In this document: positions 43,670 to 52,445 of the stretch, piece by piece
Position numbering within the stretch: position 1 is the first letter of the stretch
Layout of the letters: each line of letters starts with the position of its first letter
DNA from: Dermatophilus congolensis
GTDB lineage: Bacteria > Actinomycetota > Actinomycetes > Actinomycetales > Dermatophilaceae
Length of the DNA: 64,000 nt
Assembly: GCF_900447215.1 (NCBI RefSeq)
Contig: NZ_UFYA01000001.1
Coordinates: 1,922,001 to 1,986,000 of the forward strand
Reading direction: 5' to 3'
Notes under the pieces: model-generated
Told to the model about the DNA's origin: nothing
What the model saw: the letters and a program-made list of their open reading frames with translations, nothing else
The model's database searches: none
Made by a program: the position numbers and the translations under genes

Positions 43670-44103
43670 GTCAGCCTCCGATCTGGGAAAGCGTGTGGGT
43701 CCAGGAGAAGTCCTGGTTGTTGACGTAGAAGTTGTAGTCACCGACGTTTAGGCGCTGTTTGGAGGGCCAGGGGTCGTACCATTCGATGCTTTGATCACTG
43801 GCGCGGAAGCCGCTGATGGCCACCATGTGACCGCCACCAGCGCGGTAGAGGACGCGAGTGAGGACGGGACGGTCAGCGTTGATCTCTTTCTGCACCTCCT
43901 GGTAGCTGATGGGGCCGCTTAGGCGACCTGGGTTAATCCCTAGGGATTGGAAGGCTTGCTGGTCGTTTTCCAGGGTGGCCTGAGTGTTGGGGCATTGGTC
44001 GTCTTTGTTGCGGTTCCATGCCAGGTTGCAGAACTGGTTTTGGGAGACGCTGACACCTTTGTAGTTGGCAATGGTTGTACCGGTTGCCGACCAGCACCAT
44101 TGG
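42833..44103. repeat. Direct repeat copy 2 (1,271 bp)
   Basis: Partner of 41114-42384. Ends abruptly at the stop codon on one side and at the catalytic-motif codons on the other. Confidence 0.9.
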
Positions 44104-44255
44104 TCGCGTTCTTGGGCTTGAGCCCTGATCGGAAGACGAACTTCATCATTGGCGCGGTGGATAGGGGCAGCCATAGCTGAAGGCGCAGTGAGCATCACTG
44201 CCGCAAAGAGGCCCGAAACCCCGGCCGCCTTGCGAATTGTGTTGTTTCGGAACAA
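43671..44255 (-). CDS. Secreted papain-like cysteine protease, copy 2
   Basis: 194 residues from TTG 44255 (GGAGGAG upstream). Signal peptide (KAAGVSGLFAAVMLTAPSAMA), pro-region APIHRANDEVRLPIRAQAQERD differing from copy 1, then an identical catalytic domain with WCWSATGTT, GGGHMVAISGF and WYDPWPS. The divergence begins right at the codons for the catalytic WCW motif. It probably has its own promoter in the gap before the divergent XRE gene. Confidence 0.87.
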   Translation of the reverse strand: MFRNNTIRKAAGVSGLFAAVMLTAPSAMAAPIHRANDEVRLPIRAQAQERDQWCWSATGTTIANYKGVSVSQNQFCNLAWNRNKDDQCPNTQATLENDQQAFQSLGINPGRLSGPISYQEVQKEINADRPVLTRVLYRAGGGHMVAISGFRASDQSIEWYDPWPSKQRLNVGDYNFYVNNQDFSWTHTLSQIGG

Positions 44256-44442
44256 AACTCCTCCTCATCGAGGAATGTCGGTGCGGACAACACGAAAGTA
44301 GGACTACCCCAAGCACCTTTCTTGTTTTGACGCCCCCAGCGCGTCACATCGTGAATAGTCTTCACAGCCGCTACGACCGTTTTCACGGATCGACGTCCCT
44401 TTTCGCGTGAACGTTCACACACAGGATCAGCGGGGAGAAAAC

Positions 44443-44922
44443 ATGTTGACGAGCCCGCACACCTCTTTCGGTGAAGCTTTACATGAGGCTGTTCGCCGGC
44501 GCGGGTTGCCGCTTGCACGTGTGCAAGCCCACCTAGAACAGGCAGGTTTCCATGTGGCACCCAGCACAATCAGTCAGTGGCAGCACGGACACCGTCTACC
44601 GCGTTCTCCGCGCTCACTAGCCATCGTCGATGAGCTAGAGCGAATCTTGGGAACTCCACCTGGAGCTTTACGCACTGCAGCCATTGGCACACCTCAGTCC
44701 CATAGAAGTGACCTGCATGTTGTCGACTATGCCGAGCGCCTTGAGGCCCTGACCGCCGACCTAGGCGCGTCGCCCAGCGCTGCATTTGCAACGCTGGGCA
44801 ACCATGATCAAGTCACCATCGGCCCGCGAGGAAGCTTGATTCGACGGCGTTCACTCACTGTCATGCGAGTTATGGAATCCACGGATCGCCTTGTTGTTAC
44901 TCATGTCGGAGAAAAACAGTGA
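44443..44922 (+). CDS. XRE-like helix-turn-helix regulator, N-terminal part
   Basis: 159 residues from ATG 44443 (GGGGAG 5 nt upstream). The HTH at residues ~5-60 includes VAPSTISQWQHGHRLPRS; then VDELERILGTPPG. The C-terminal end RRRSLTVMRVMESTDRLVVTH runs into a TGA at an AAAAA run. In homologs I remember, this sequence continues into the domain encoded by the overlapping +1 frame (44903-45319), so the gene may be split or frameshifted. Divergent from the cysteine-protease cassette, so it could regulate it. Confidence 0.75.
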   Translation: MLTSPHTSFGEALHEAVRRRGLPLARVQAHLEQAGFHVAPSTISQWQHGHRLPRSPRSLAIVDELERILGTPPGALRTAAIGTPQSHRSDLHVVDYAERLEALTADLGASPSAAFATLGNHDQVTIGPRGSLIRRRSLTVMRVMESTDRLVVTHVGEKQ

Positions 44923-45319
44923 CATCAGCCAGACAAGCATTCACCCCGTTCGCGGCACCCGTCTTGGCCGGGTGCTACGCGACACTGAAACAAATCTGAT
45001 TGCTGCTCAGCTTCTTTTCGATCGCACTCTCGACCGGGGGGAACTCATTGTCCATGAGGTTGAGTTCAATTTACCTGGGGATACTCTGGCTCAGGACTAT
45101 TTTCATTGGGTGACTCATGAAGTCACTCTTTTAACCGTGGAAGTGACGTTCGATCGGGCATATCGCCCGAGCACAACTACTTCCTTTTTCCGTCCGCGCT
45201 CTCAAGCTCCCGACACCTGTTGCCACGAGCTGCGCCTTGATCACGGTGACCGTGCAGTTTTAGTGCAGCAACCAGCATCTGCAGGCATTCACGGGATCCG
45301 CTGGGAGTGGCCGGGGTGA
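44903..45319 (+). CDS. C-terminal sensor-like domain of XRE regulator, overlapping frame
   Basis: 138 residues from ATG 44903, overlapping the HTH gene by 20 nt in the +1 frame. Contains HPVRGTRLGRVLRDTETNLIAAQLLFDRTLDRGE and a beta-rich VHEVEFNLPGD segment, no signal or membrane region. I know this type of sequence as the C-terminal half of single-chain XRE-family regulators in actinobacteria. Either two coupled genes or one gene broken at the A5 run; the ATG used has no good SD. Confidence 0.65.
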   Translation: MSEKNSDISQTSIHPVRGTRLGRVLRDTETNLIAAQLLFDRTLDRGELIVHEVEFNLPGDTLAQDYFHWVTHEVTLLTVEVTFDRAYRPSTTTSFFRPRSQAPDTCCHELRLDHGDRAVLVQQPASAGIHGIRWEWPG

Positions 45320-45343
45320 TCTTCGCGGAGAAGATTGGGCCGA

Positions 45344-45889
45344 TCAGGCCTGCTTCACAGCGGAGATATCGAAGGAAAGGGTGACTTCTTCAGAAACAAG
45401 CAGGCCACCTGCTTCGAGGACAGCATTCCAGGTTAGGCCGAAGTCTTTACGGTTCACCTTGATTGAGCCTTCGAATCCAGCGCGCTCAGCTCCAGTGTGA
45501 TCGTTTGCGGTGCCTGCGAAAAGGAAGTCGATGGTAATGGTGCGAGTGATGTCACGAATAGTGAGGTCACCAGTGACGCGCAGAATGTCGGCACCACCAG
45601 AAGCGACATGCGTAGATCGGAATGTGATGTGGGGGTACTTTTCGACGTCAAAGAATTCAGCCGAGCGCAGATGGTTATCCCGATCACCGTTGCGAGTGTC
45701 AATGCTGCTGGCATCGATGGTTAGCTCAATAGCCCCATTAGTGAGGTTGGCTTCAATACTGGCCGTACCTTCGAAGGTATCGAAGGAACCCCGCACCTTA
45801 GTGACCATGGCGTGACGAGCAACGAAGCCAATCTCACTGTGAGCCGGGTCGATCGAGTAGGTGCCATGAAGAGATTCGAGCGTAGCCAT
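45344..45889 (-). CDS. YceI-family lipocalin-like protein
   Basis: 181 residues. Family start YSIDPAHSEIGFVARHAMVTKVRGSF, middle DNHLRSAEFFDVEKYPHITF, and end LLVSEEVTLSFDISA. YceI proteins bind isoprenoid or other lipid ligands in a beta barrel. Here there is no signal peptide, so cytoplasmic. Role inferred as stress or lipid binding. Confidence 0.93.
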   Translation of the reverse strand: MATLESLHGTYSIDPAHSEIGFVARHAMVTKVRGSFDTFEGTASIEANLTNGAIELTIDASSIDTRNGDRDNHLRSAEFFDVEKYPHITFRSTHVASGGADILRVTGDLTIRDITRTITIDFLFAGTANDHTGAERAGFEGSIKVNRKDFGLTWNAVLEAGGLLVSEEVTLSFDISAVKQA

Positions 45890-46050
45890 GGTGCCTCCTT
45901 GGATGATGCGCCCCTGGGTAGTGTCGTTGTACTGACGAGAACAGGTAGGTGCGTAGGGTCCTGTATATATCCAACCAATATGATTGAAGGTTCATCTTCA
46001 CCATAGATTCACTTACTTGACACGCCAACGCGAAAAGAATGGAAGATGCC

Positions 46051-46719
46051 ATGACCTCAACCCCACGCCCCACTCCCCTCACCGCAGCCGCGAGCGCCCT
46101 GGACGCCGCCAAAAAACGAGAACGCCGCCTACGACTAGCCATCCGACACCAAAATCACGGCCCAGATAGCCCCGGCCGCACCCAAGAAGCAGAAGCCCTC
46201 GCCACAGCAGCTCTAGCTCTGGCTCGTAACTATGCCCCCGAAGCAGGCCGCATCGCCTCCTTTATCTCCACCGACGATGAACCCCCCACCCACACCCTCA
46301 ATGCCACCTTGGCTGCGGCCGGATATGACGTCATCATTCCCGTCACCAATGACGACATGACCCTCAACTGGCTCCCTTATGACCCCAACATCCCCCCAGC
46401 TGCACGCACCTGTGACCTCACCGACACCCAACGCGCAGCACTTTTAGGCCACGAGGCGATGACAAGCGCTCCTCTCCTACTCATCCCCGGCATCGCAGTG
46501 GACATCAAAGGCAACCGACTCGGACACGGCGGCGGCTGCTACGACCGCGCCCTGACCACAAAACACCCAGAGGCAACCACCATCGTCATCCTCCACGAAG
46601 GCGAAATAAGCACTACCCCACTACCCCACGGCCGCTTCGACCAGCCCATCAATGGCGTCCTTACCGCATCTGGGCACCAATTTGTCCCCCTCACCGCAGA
46701 AGAACCCCCCTTGCCCTGA
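46051..46719 (+). CDS. 5-formyltetrahydrofolate cyclo-ligase
   Basis: 222 residues from ATG 46051. Converts 5-formyl-THF to 5,10-methenyl-THF with ATP. Seen: N-terminal KKRERRLRLAIR, IASFISTDDEPPT, and the nucleotide/substrate loop RLGHGGGCYDRAL near residue 155. An ATG at 46039 is possible. It supplies one-carbon folate, including formyl-THF pools relevant to siderophore formylation, but no direct link is shown. Confidence 0.9.
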   Translation: MTSTPRPTPLTAAASALDAAKKRERRLRLAIRHQNHGPDSPGRTQEAEALATAALALARNYAPEAGRIASFISTDDEPPTHTLNATLAAAGYDVIIPVTNDDMTLNWLPYDPNIPPAARTCDLTDTQRAALLGHEAMTSAPLLLIPGIAVDIKGNRLGHGGGCYDRALTTKHPEATTIVILHEGEISTTPLPHGRFDQPINGVLTASGHQFVPLTAEEPPLP

Positions 46720-46791
46720 AACGAGGACACCCCACCCACACTTCTGTATTTACAGTCGCGCACAGGCGGGAAGCGATGAAACTATATTGAC

Positions 46792-47736
46792 GTGGCCAAC
46801 GAAACCGGAAGTGTCTCCAACCCACGCCGCCCAAACGGCCCCCGCAACCCCGCCGACCAATGGGCTGAAGGCCCAGCCGGACGATTCTGGGGCACCAACG
46901 GCGCCGCCGGGCTCCTTGCACATGACCCACCCCGCGGGGTCCTCCTCCAACACCGTGCCGCATGGAGCGACCACGGCAGCACATGGGGTCTGCCCGGCGG
47001 AGCCCGCCACAGCAACGAAAAACCCATACCCGGCGCACTACGTGAAGCAACCGAAGAAGCAGGCGTTCCCCACGAAAACCTCCTTATCGCCAGTACCTAC
47101 ACATACGACGTCAATTACTGGAGCTACACCACTGTCATCGCCCAAGTAACCACCCCATTCGAAGCTGTCATCAACGACACCGAAAGCGAAGAACTGCGCT
47201 GGGTTCCCATCGATGATGTCGATTCCCTGCCCCTACACCCCGGCTTGGCCGCCTTATGGCCCCAACTGCGTTACGCCCTCACCGCCCAGCCACACCTTCT
47301 CATCGACATTGCAAACGTCATGGGGTCCCGCCCCGACGGCTGGTGGAAAGACCGTGTTGGAGCTGCCCAGCGACTCCTGACACAACTCGAAACACTCACC
47401 TACCACGGCATCCCCGGCCCTTTTCTCGGACATCCCAAAGAATGGCACTTCTGGCCAGAAATCGAGGCCGTCGTCGAAGGACAAGTAGCCCGCACAGACA
47501 ACCTCTTTACCACCGCGCCGCCCCCTGAACAAACCACGCCAAGCACAGGCGAACTCCTCATCACCCGAGCAAACGCCGACGGCGACAGCACCATCCTCGA
47601 ACGCCTTGCCACCTTCCCCGCCAGTACCGACGTAACCGTCGTCACCTCAGACCGACCACTACGCACCAGCGCCGAAAACCTCGGCGCACGCGTCGTCGGC
47701 TCCGGCTCGCTTCTCTCCTTACTCCCCCACACTTAA
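46792..47736 (+). CDS. Nudix hydrolase fused to NYN/PIN-like domain
   Basis: 314 residues from GTG 46792 (no clear SD). Residues ~30-160: Nudix domain with box GGARHSNEKPIPGALREATEEAGV (G-x5-E-x7-RE-x2-EE-x-G), hydrolysing nucleoside-diphosphate-X substrates. Residues ~165-314: LLIDIANVMGSRPDGWWKDR ... LLITRANADGDST ... VTSDRPLRTSAENLGARVVG, an alpha/beta pattern like NYN/PIN-fold nucleases with acidic residues at strand ends. The two activities suggest RNA or nucleotide surveillance; that is inference. Confidence 0.85.
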   Translation: MANETGSVSNPRRPNGPRNPADQWAEGPAGRFWGTNGAAGLLAHDPPRGVLLQHRAAWSDHGSTWGLPGGARHSNEKPIPGALREATEEAGVPHENLLIASTYTYDVNYWSYTTVIAQVTTPFEAVINDTESEELRWVPIDDVDSLPLHPGLAALWPQLRYALTAQPHLLIDIANVMGSRPDGWWKDRVGAAQRLLTQLETLTYHGIPGPFLGHPKEWHFWPEIEAVVEGQVARTDNLFTTAPPPEQTTPSTGELLITRANADGDSTILERLATFPASTDVTVVTSDRPLRTSAENLGARVVGSGSLLSLLPHT

Positions 47737-47774
47737 TCCAGCCCAACACGCCAGACACCACTGAAAGCACGCGC

Positions 47775-47801
47775 ATGGACGCCACCACTCCTGGCGTCCA
47801 T
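47775..47801. terminator. Hairpin between convergent genes
   Basis: ATGGACGCCA / TGGCGTCCAT, 10-bp perfect stem, 7-nt loop, between the Nudix gene and fruK. Confidence 0.7.
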
Positions 47802-47841
47802 AGCCGAACTATTCCCACCTACCTCACAACACCCCTGAACA

Positions 47842-48798
47842 TCACAACGCCACAACCTCAACATCCTCAGGACGAGCCTGGTCAGGAGTGGGCACCCCCG
47901 AGCCTTCCAAACCCACCGCAGCACTCCCATACGCCACTGCATGCCGCAAACATCCCACCTGATCCTGCCCCTGCATCTGCGCCAATAAATACCCGGCAAT
48001 CGTTGAATCCCCCGCAGCAACCTGACTACGCACCGTCACTTCCCGCGCCTGCGCCAACCAAGCCCCCTGCGCATCAACAAGCACACCACCAGCACTACCC
48101 ATCGTTGCCAACACCGTGTCAATCCCCCGCTCCACCAGTAAACGACCAGCCTGCGCAATCACTTCCCAATCCCCAGCGGCCACGGCCTCACGCAACACCC
48201 GCACCTTAAAACCACTTGCCTGCGCAAGCTCAGAAGCATTCGGCTTGAAAAAATTCGGCGCAGCCAGCTGCAAAGACCGCGCCACCGCAGCCAATGGCGC
48301 ATCCGAAGCATCCAGCGTGACCTTCACCTGCATCTGCCGCAACGTGCGAATGAGATCCACATAAAAATCATGCGGAACGCCTGGCTGAAGCGACCCCGAC
48401 AACACCACCCAGTCCGCCCGCTCAGCTGCGATAAGTAACGCACTGCGCAAAGCGTTCACCTCCTGCGGAGAAATCTCCCCACCAGGCTCATTAAATTTCG
48501 TTGTCGTTCCGTCAGCCTCTGTCAACGTCAAATTGGTCCGCACCCCCGCAGCGACATCAATCGCAGAAAAAGGAACACCCCTCATCTCCAACAACGTCAA
48601 CAACTGCTCCCGCGGCGAGGCAGGCAAAACAGCAACCACAGGCTTACCTGCCAACTGCAACGCACGCGCCACGTTCACGCCCTTGCCACCAGGCTCAATC
48701 ACCACATCACCTAAACGGTGCATCAACCCCCGCTCCAACCCACTTCGCAGGTGCGCAGACCGATCAACACTGGGATTCGTGGTCAGGGTGACAATCAT
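47842..48798 (-). CDS. fruK: 1-phosphofructokinase-like hexose kinase
   Basis: 318 residues. Starts IVTLTTNPSVDRSAHL as FruK/LacC proteins do; IEPGGKGVNVARALQLAG near 35; SGSLQPGVPHDFY; PfkB signature 2 VAAGDSTIAGYLLAQ with the catalytic Asp. Phosphorylates fructose 1-phosphate (or a related sugar phosphate). No PTS genes adjoin it, so substrate assignment rests on sequence type only. Confidence 0.88.
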   Translation of the reverse strand: MIVTLTTNPSVDRSAHLRSGLERGLMHRLGDVVIEPGGKGVNVARALQLAGKPVVAVLPASPREQLLTLLEMRGVPFSAIDVAAGVRTNLTLTEADGTTTKFNEPGGEISPQEVNALRSALLIAAERADWVVLSGSLQPGVPHDFYVDLIRTLRQMQVKVTLDASDAPLAAVARSLQLAAPNFFKPNASELAQASGFKVRVLREAVAAGDWEVIAQAGRLLVERGIDTVLATMGSAGGVLVDAQGAWLAQAREVTVRSQVAAGDSTIAGYLLAQMQGQDQVGCLRHAVAYGSAAVGLEGSGVPTPDQARPEDVEVVAL

Positions 48799-48909
48799 GG
48801 CGCTGACTCATCCGTTCTATCGGGAACACCTCTGACCCCATCATCTCTCACCAACGAAAACAGCAATCAAGACACCCGCACATAGCACCCAACACACCAA
48901 CAACGAAGC

Positions 48910-49896
48910 GTGGCTCCACAGAACTACTCAGAACCCGGTAGTAGCGTGAAAGGCGTGCAGCTCACATCGAATATCACTGACACGGCCCTCGTCTTTGAAG
49001 GAGGTGGACTCCGAGCAAGCTACACCTCTGGCCTCGTCGTGTCCCTGCTTGAAGCTGGTTTGTACTTCAACTGGGTAGGCGGAATCTCAGCCGGATCGAG
49101 CCATACAGCCAACTACCTCTCGCGCGATGTGTGGCGAGCCCGAGCCTCCTTTACCGACTTCGCCGACGACCCCCAGTTCGGCGGCTGGTCCACTTTTGTA
49201 CGCGGCCAAGGTCTCTTCAACGCGAAATACATCTACCAAGAAGCAGGTCAGCCCGGCGCCAACCTCCCCTTTGACGACGAAACATTCCAAGCCAACCCGG
49301 CCCAGATGAGCGTGGGGGCCTTCAACGCATCCACAGGCGAGTCCACCTACTGGGGCCGCTCCGATATCGATACCGTCGGCGACCTGATGATCCGAGTCCA
49401 AGCCAGTTCGACAATGCCGATCGTCATGCCCCGCGTCATCATCAACAACCACGTGTTTCTCGATGGCGCCCTAGGAGAAACCGCAGGAATCCCCCTCCTG
49501 CCAGCACAACGCGCCGGATACGAACGCTTCCTCATTGTTCTTTCTCGCCCCCGCGACTACATCAAAGAACCTTTCCGACACACGCGTTTGGTCAACCGCT
49601 GGTTCCACGGGCTACCCGCTGTATCTGAAGCACTCGCCTCGCGGCCAAAGCGATACAACGCTCTGCGCGAAGAGATTTTCTCTCTCGCCGAGGAAGGAAA
49701 GGCCTACGTCTTCGTCCCTGAAACCATGCCGATCTCTACTAACCGATCCACAACAGCCCAGCTCAACGCCTCCTACGAGGCTGGATACGCCCAAGCCCAG
49801 AAAGAACTCCCGGCCATTATCGAATTCCTTGGCGATCCCCAAGGCACAAGCAAAAACACCGATACGCAAGCACAGACGCTCACCTTAGATTCCTGA
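48910..49896 (+). CDS. Patatin-like phospholipase
   Basis: 328 residues from GTG 48910; a GTG at 48946 is an alternative, and no good SD precedes either. Patatin features: VFEGGGLRASY oxyanion loop, GGISAGSS with nucleophile Ser in GxSxG, and FLDGALGE with the catalytic Asp. No signal peptide. Family similar to E. coli YjjU/RssA-type acyl hydrolases. Substrate unknown. Confidence 0.9.
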   Translation: MAPQNYSEPGSSVKGVQLTSNITDTALVFEGGGLRASYTSGLVVSLLEAGLYFNWVGGISAGSSHTANYLSRDVWRARASFTDFADDPQFGGWSTFVRGQGLFNAKYIYQEAGQPGANLPFDDETFQANPAQMSVGAFNASTGESTYWGRSDIDTVGDLMIRVQASSTMPIVMPRVIINNHVFLDGALGETAGIPLLPAQRAGYERFLIVLSRPRDYIKEPFRHTRLVNRWFHGLPAVSEALASRPKRYNALREEIFSLAEEGKAYVFVPETMPISTNRSTTAQLNASYEAGYAQAQKELPAIIEFLGDPQGTSKNTDTQAQTLTLDS

Positions 49897-50220
49897 GACG
49901 ACACCCACCATGTATCGTTCGGCTGGAAAAACCTACCGCGGTAATGAAGACCGAGAGCTGCACCTTATGTGCCCACAGGGCACTCTTGGCCACAGCAGGA
50001 GCGGCAATCCAGTGACATGCGTCACCGCCACGCCTAGGATGACCGTTGATCAGGAAAGCCCCGCCAATGCACCCGGCGGTGCGGCGCATCGTCCCTGAGC
50101 GTGGACAAGCGCCCGGCAAGAATCCGTGACACGCCCAGCATCCGCTCGCGGCACCATTCCACGGAGGACCTGAGCCGGATACCCCCAACCGGCATCACAG
50201 CGAATGAGGAGCAAAACACC
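49897..50220. other. Long upstream region of sodA
   Basis: 324 bp. Contains a small GTGCCC-ACA-GGGCAC hairpin near 49969 and a CCGCC...GGCGG pairing near 50062. I see no RNA gene or metal-regulator box I can name. Confidence 0.5.
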
Positions 50221-50832
50221 ATGAGCAAGTACGTCCTGCCAGACCTTTCTTACGACTACGCAGCCCTCGAACCGCATATCAGCGGCGAAATCATGGAGCT
50301 CCACCACTCCAAGCACCACGCCACGTACGTTAAAGGCGCAAACGACGCTGTCGAGCAGCTGCAGGAAGCCAGCGCCGCAGGCGACACCAGCAAGATCAAC
50401 CAGATCACCAAAAACCTCGCCTTCAACCTCGGCGGGCACATCAACCACTCGATCTTCTGGCAGAACCTTTCCCCCGAAGGCGGCGACAAGCCTGTCGGCG
50501 AAACCGCTGAAATGCTCGACCAGTTCTTCGGTGGCTTCGACAAGTTCCACACCATCTGGTCGGCTGCCGCTGCTGGCATCCAGGGAGCAGGATGGACGAT
50601 CCTGGCCTACGACACCCTCGGCCAGCGCCCCATCATTGCCCAGCTGAAAGACCAGGAAAGCCAGCTTCCCGCCACGCAGGTGCCACTGCTCATGCTCGAC
50701 ATGTGGGAGCACGCTTACTACCTGCAGTACAAGAACGTGAAGGTTGACTACGTCAAGGCTTGGTGGAACGTCATCAACTGGAGCGACGTCGAACAGCGCC
50801 TCGTGACTGCCAAAGGCCTCAAGCTGGTCTGA
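50221..50832 (+). CDS. sodA: Superoxide dismutase, Mn/Fe family
   Basis: 203 residues from ATG 50221 (GAGGAG upstream). Ligands: His in [11 protein letters not shown], His in [10 protein letters not shown], Asp and His in [12 protein letters not shown]. The sequence starts [21 protein letters not shown]. Mn against Fe preference cannot be settled by eye. Cytoplasmic, no signal peptide. Convergent with manA, separated by a very strong hairpin. Confidence 0.97.
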   Translation: MSKYVLPDLSYDYAALEPHISGEIMELHHSKHHATYVKGANDAVEQLQEASAAGDTSKINQITKNLAFNLGGHINHSIFWQNLSPEGGDKPVGETAEMLDQFFGGFDKFHTIWSAAAAGIQGAGWTILAYDTLGQRPIIAQLKDQESQLPATQVPLLMLDMWEHAYYLQYKNVKVDYVKAWWNVINWSDVEQRLVTAKGLKLV

Positions 50833-50857
50833 TCTGCAAACCGCTGCAGAACCCCAC

Positions 50858-50909
50858 TGAATTGTGTGTGGCCCCCACCCTGACCAGGGTGGGGGCCACA
50901 CACAATTCA
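50858..50909. terminator. 24-bp perfect-stem hairpin between sodA and manA
   Basis: Left arm TGAATTGTGTGTGGCCCCCA then CCCT, GACC tetraloop, exact complementary right arm. The arms lie 25 bp past the sodA stop and 4 bp past the manA stop. No T-run; likely bidirectional. Confidence 0.85.
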
Positions 50910-50913
50910 CACA

Positions 50914-52230
50914 TCAGTGAGGGCACACAACACCAACAGAATGTGGGCCAGTGCCTGAGCGAGCATGCCCTGACCCACTCAGCAATGCCGACGACATCTC
51001 ATCAGCGTGATTACGGGTAGCGGCTGTAGTGTCCGCTCCGGCAGTCGCCACGAAGATCCGAGCACCCTGTGCAGACCAAGCTCGTGCTCCCTGCGTCGCA
51101 GCAGACAGATACGCCGACTCACCACGACGAACCTGCAAAACCTCACCCGTCTCATCCTGTAAGCACACGTCACCTTCCACGGTAAGCAAGATCCGTGGAC
51201 CGGCCCCAGGAAGGTCAATCTCTTGCTCAACCACATCAACGGCATATAGAGCAAACTCAGGAACGGGAACGACATACGACCAGACCCCATACTCATCAGG
51301 TTGCGGACGCAACACCGGTACTGAGACATCTGGATCCAAAGTTCGCATAACTTCAGGGATATCAATGTGCTTAAGCGTCAACCCTGCTCGTAGAACATTG
51401 TCTGAGTTACCCATCACTTCCACGCCTGCACCGTGCAAATAAGCATGCGGACCGGCTGCGGCCATGAACAGTCCCTCCCCCGGAGCGAGAACAAGGTGCT
51501 GGAGCAACAACGATGCGATGACACCGTGGTCACCTGGGTGCTCTTTCTCCATTCGAGCCACTGCAGCGAATGCAGCAGCGTCATCTCCACCAGAGGCAGC
51601 TAGCTGTTCAGCCGCTGCAGCAACTTGGGCTGCAAGCACCTCAGTCTGCTCTTGTGGCATCTCTAACAACGCACCAAAAGCACGCAGTCGCGCTTGATCT
51701 CCGCTTTGCTCCAAATCGGCGGCGATAGGTTCCAACGCAGCGGCACCCGTCATACGCAGCAACCGCGCAGAGTCACAGGCCGGGCGAAAACCCGCCAATA
51801 CTTCAAAATCTGTCAGTGCAACGAGAACCTCGGGCTTAGGCCACGTGTCTACGTAATTACGTGCCGGATCCTCCAACGGGATGCCCGCTTCCTCTTCAGC
51901 AGCAAATCCACGCTCAGCTTGCGCTCGGTCAGGGTGTACCTGGATAGATAGTGCTTGGTCAGCAGCTAAAACCTTCAACATGAAAGGCAACCGGTCACCA
52001 TAACGAGCCACGATATCTGCACCCAACTCAGTGACTGGGTCCTGGGAAATAATGCTGTCAAGACCGCGCATCGCCCCCTCACGAACGCAGCCTGCAGGTC
52101 CGGCAGGGTGTGCCCCCATCCAGAGTTCAGCCTCGGGGCCTTCTGTCGGGACAGACCGTCCCTGCAGTTCCGCGATGACGTGACGCGACCCCCATGCGTA
52201 CGTCTTCACACACGGCGAAATGATTTCCAT
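50914..52230 (-). CDS. manA: Mannose-6-phosphate isomerase, class I
   Basis: 438 residues. Zn-dependent fructose-6-P/mannose-6-P interconversion, feeding GDP-mannose synthesis. Seen: VKTYAWGSRHVIAELQ start, AELWMGAHPAGPA, LSIQVHPD (Zn ligands), then GLFMAAAGPHAYLHGAGVEVMGNSDNVLRAGLT near 265. Long C-terminal cupin part. Full length. The upstream 215 bp contain GTCTATATAGAC, a 12-bp palindrome at 52291-52302, of unknown meaning. Confidence 0.95.
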   Translation of the reverse strand: MEIISPCVKTYAWGSRHVIAELQGRSVPTEGPEAELWMGAHPAGPAGCVREGAMRGLDSIISQDPVTELGADIVARYGDRLPFMLKVLAADQALSIQVHPDRAQAERGFAAEEEAGIPLEDPARNYVDTWPKPEVLVALTDFEVLAGFRPACDSARLLRMTGAAALEPIAADLEQSGDQARLRAFGALLEMPQEQTEVLAAQVAAAAEQLAASGGDDAAAFAAVARMEKEHPGDHGVIASLLLQHLVLAPGEGLFMAAAGPHAYLHGAGVEVMGNSDNVLRAGLTLKHIDIPEVMRTLDPDVSVPVLRPQPDEYGVWSYVVPVPEFALYAVDVVEQEIDLPGAGPRILLTVEGDVCLQDETGEVLQVRRGESAYLSAATQGARAWSAQGARIFVATAGADTTAATRNHADEMSSALLSGSGHARSGTGPHSVGVVCPH

Positions 52231-52445
52231 AACACTGCCCAGGCTAGGTCACCCATCACAGAGCTGATAGGCCGTGGGACCAGCCTAAGTGTCTATATAG
52301 ACTCCTGACCTTTGATTTTACTAAGCAACCGAGATGGAACAGGCACGCTAAACACGCAAACAGGCCCCGATCTCCAACACTCAGCCCACACCTGCCCTCA
52401 ACAACAACGACCCCATAACAACCACGCACATGCAGCTCACAACCA

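Noticed and set aside
49897-50220. Small structured RNA (SRP or 6S-like) in the long sodA leader
   Set aside because: Short local hairpins only; no conserved SRP loop or other RNA signature recognised.
52291-52302. GTCTATATAGAC as an ArsR-type operator upstream of manA
   Set aside because: It shares only the ATAGAC half with the ars operators, lacks the spacer arrangement and lies outside the transposon.
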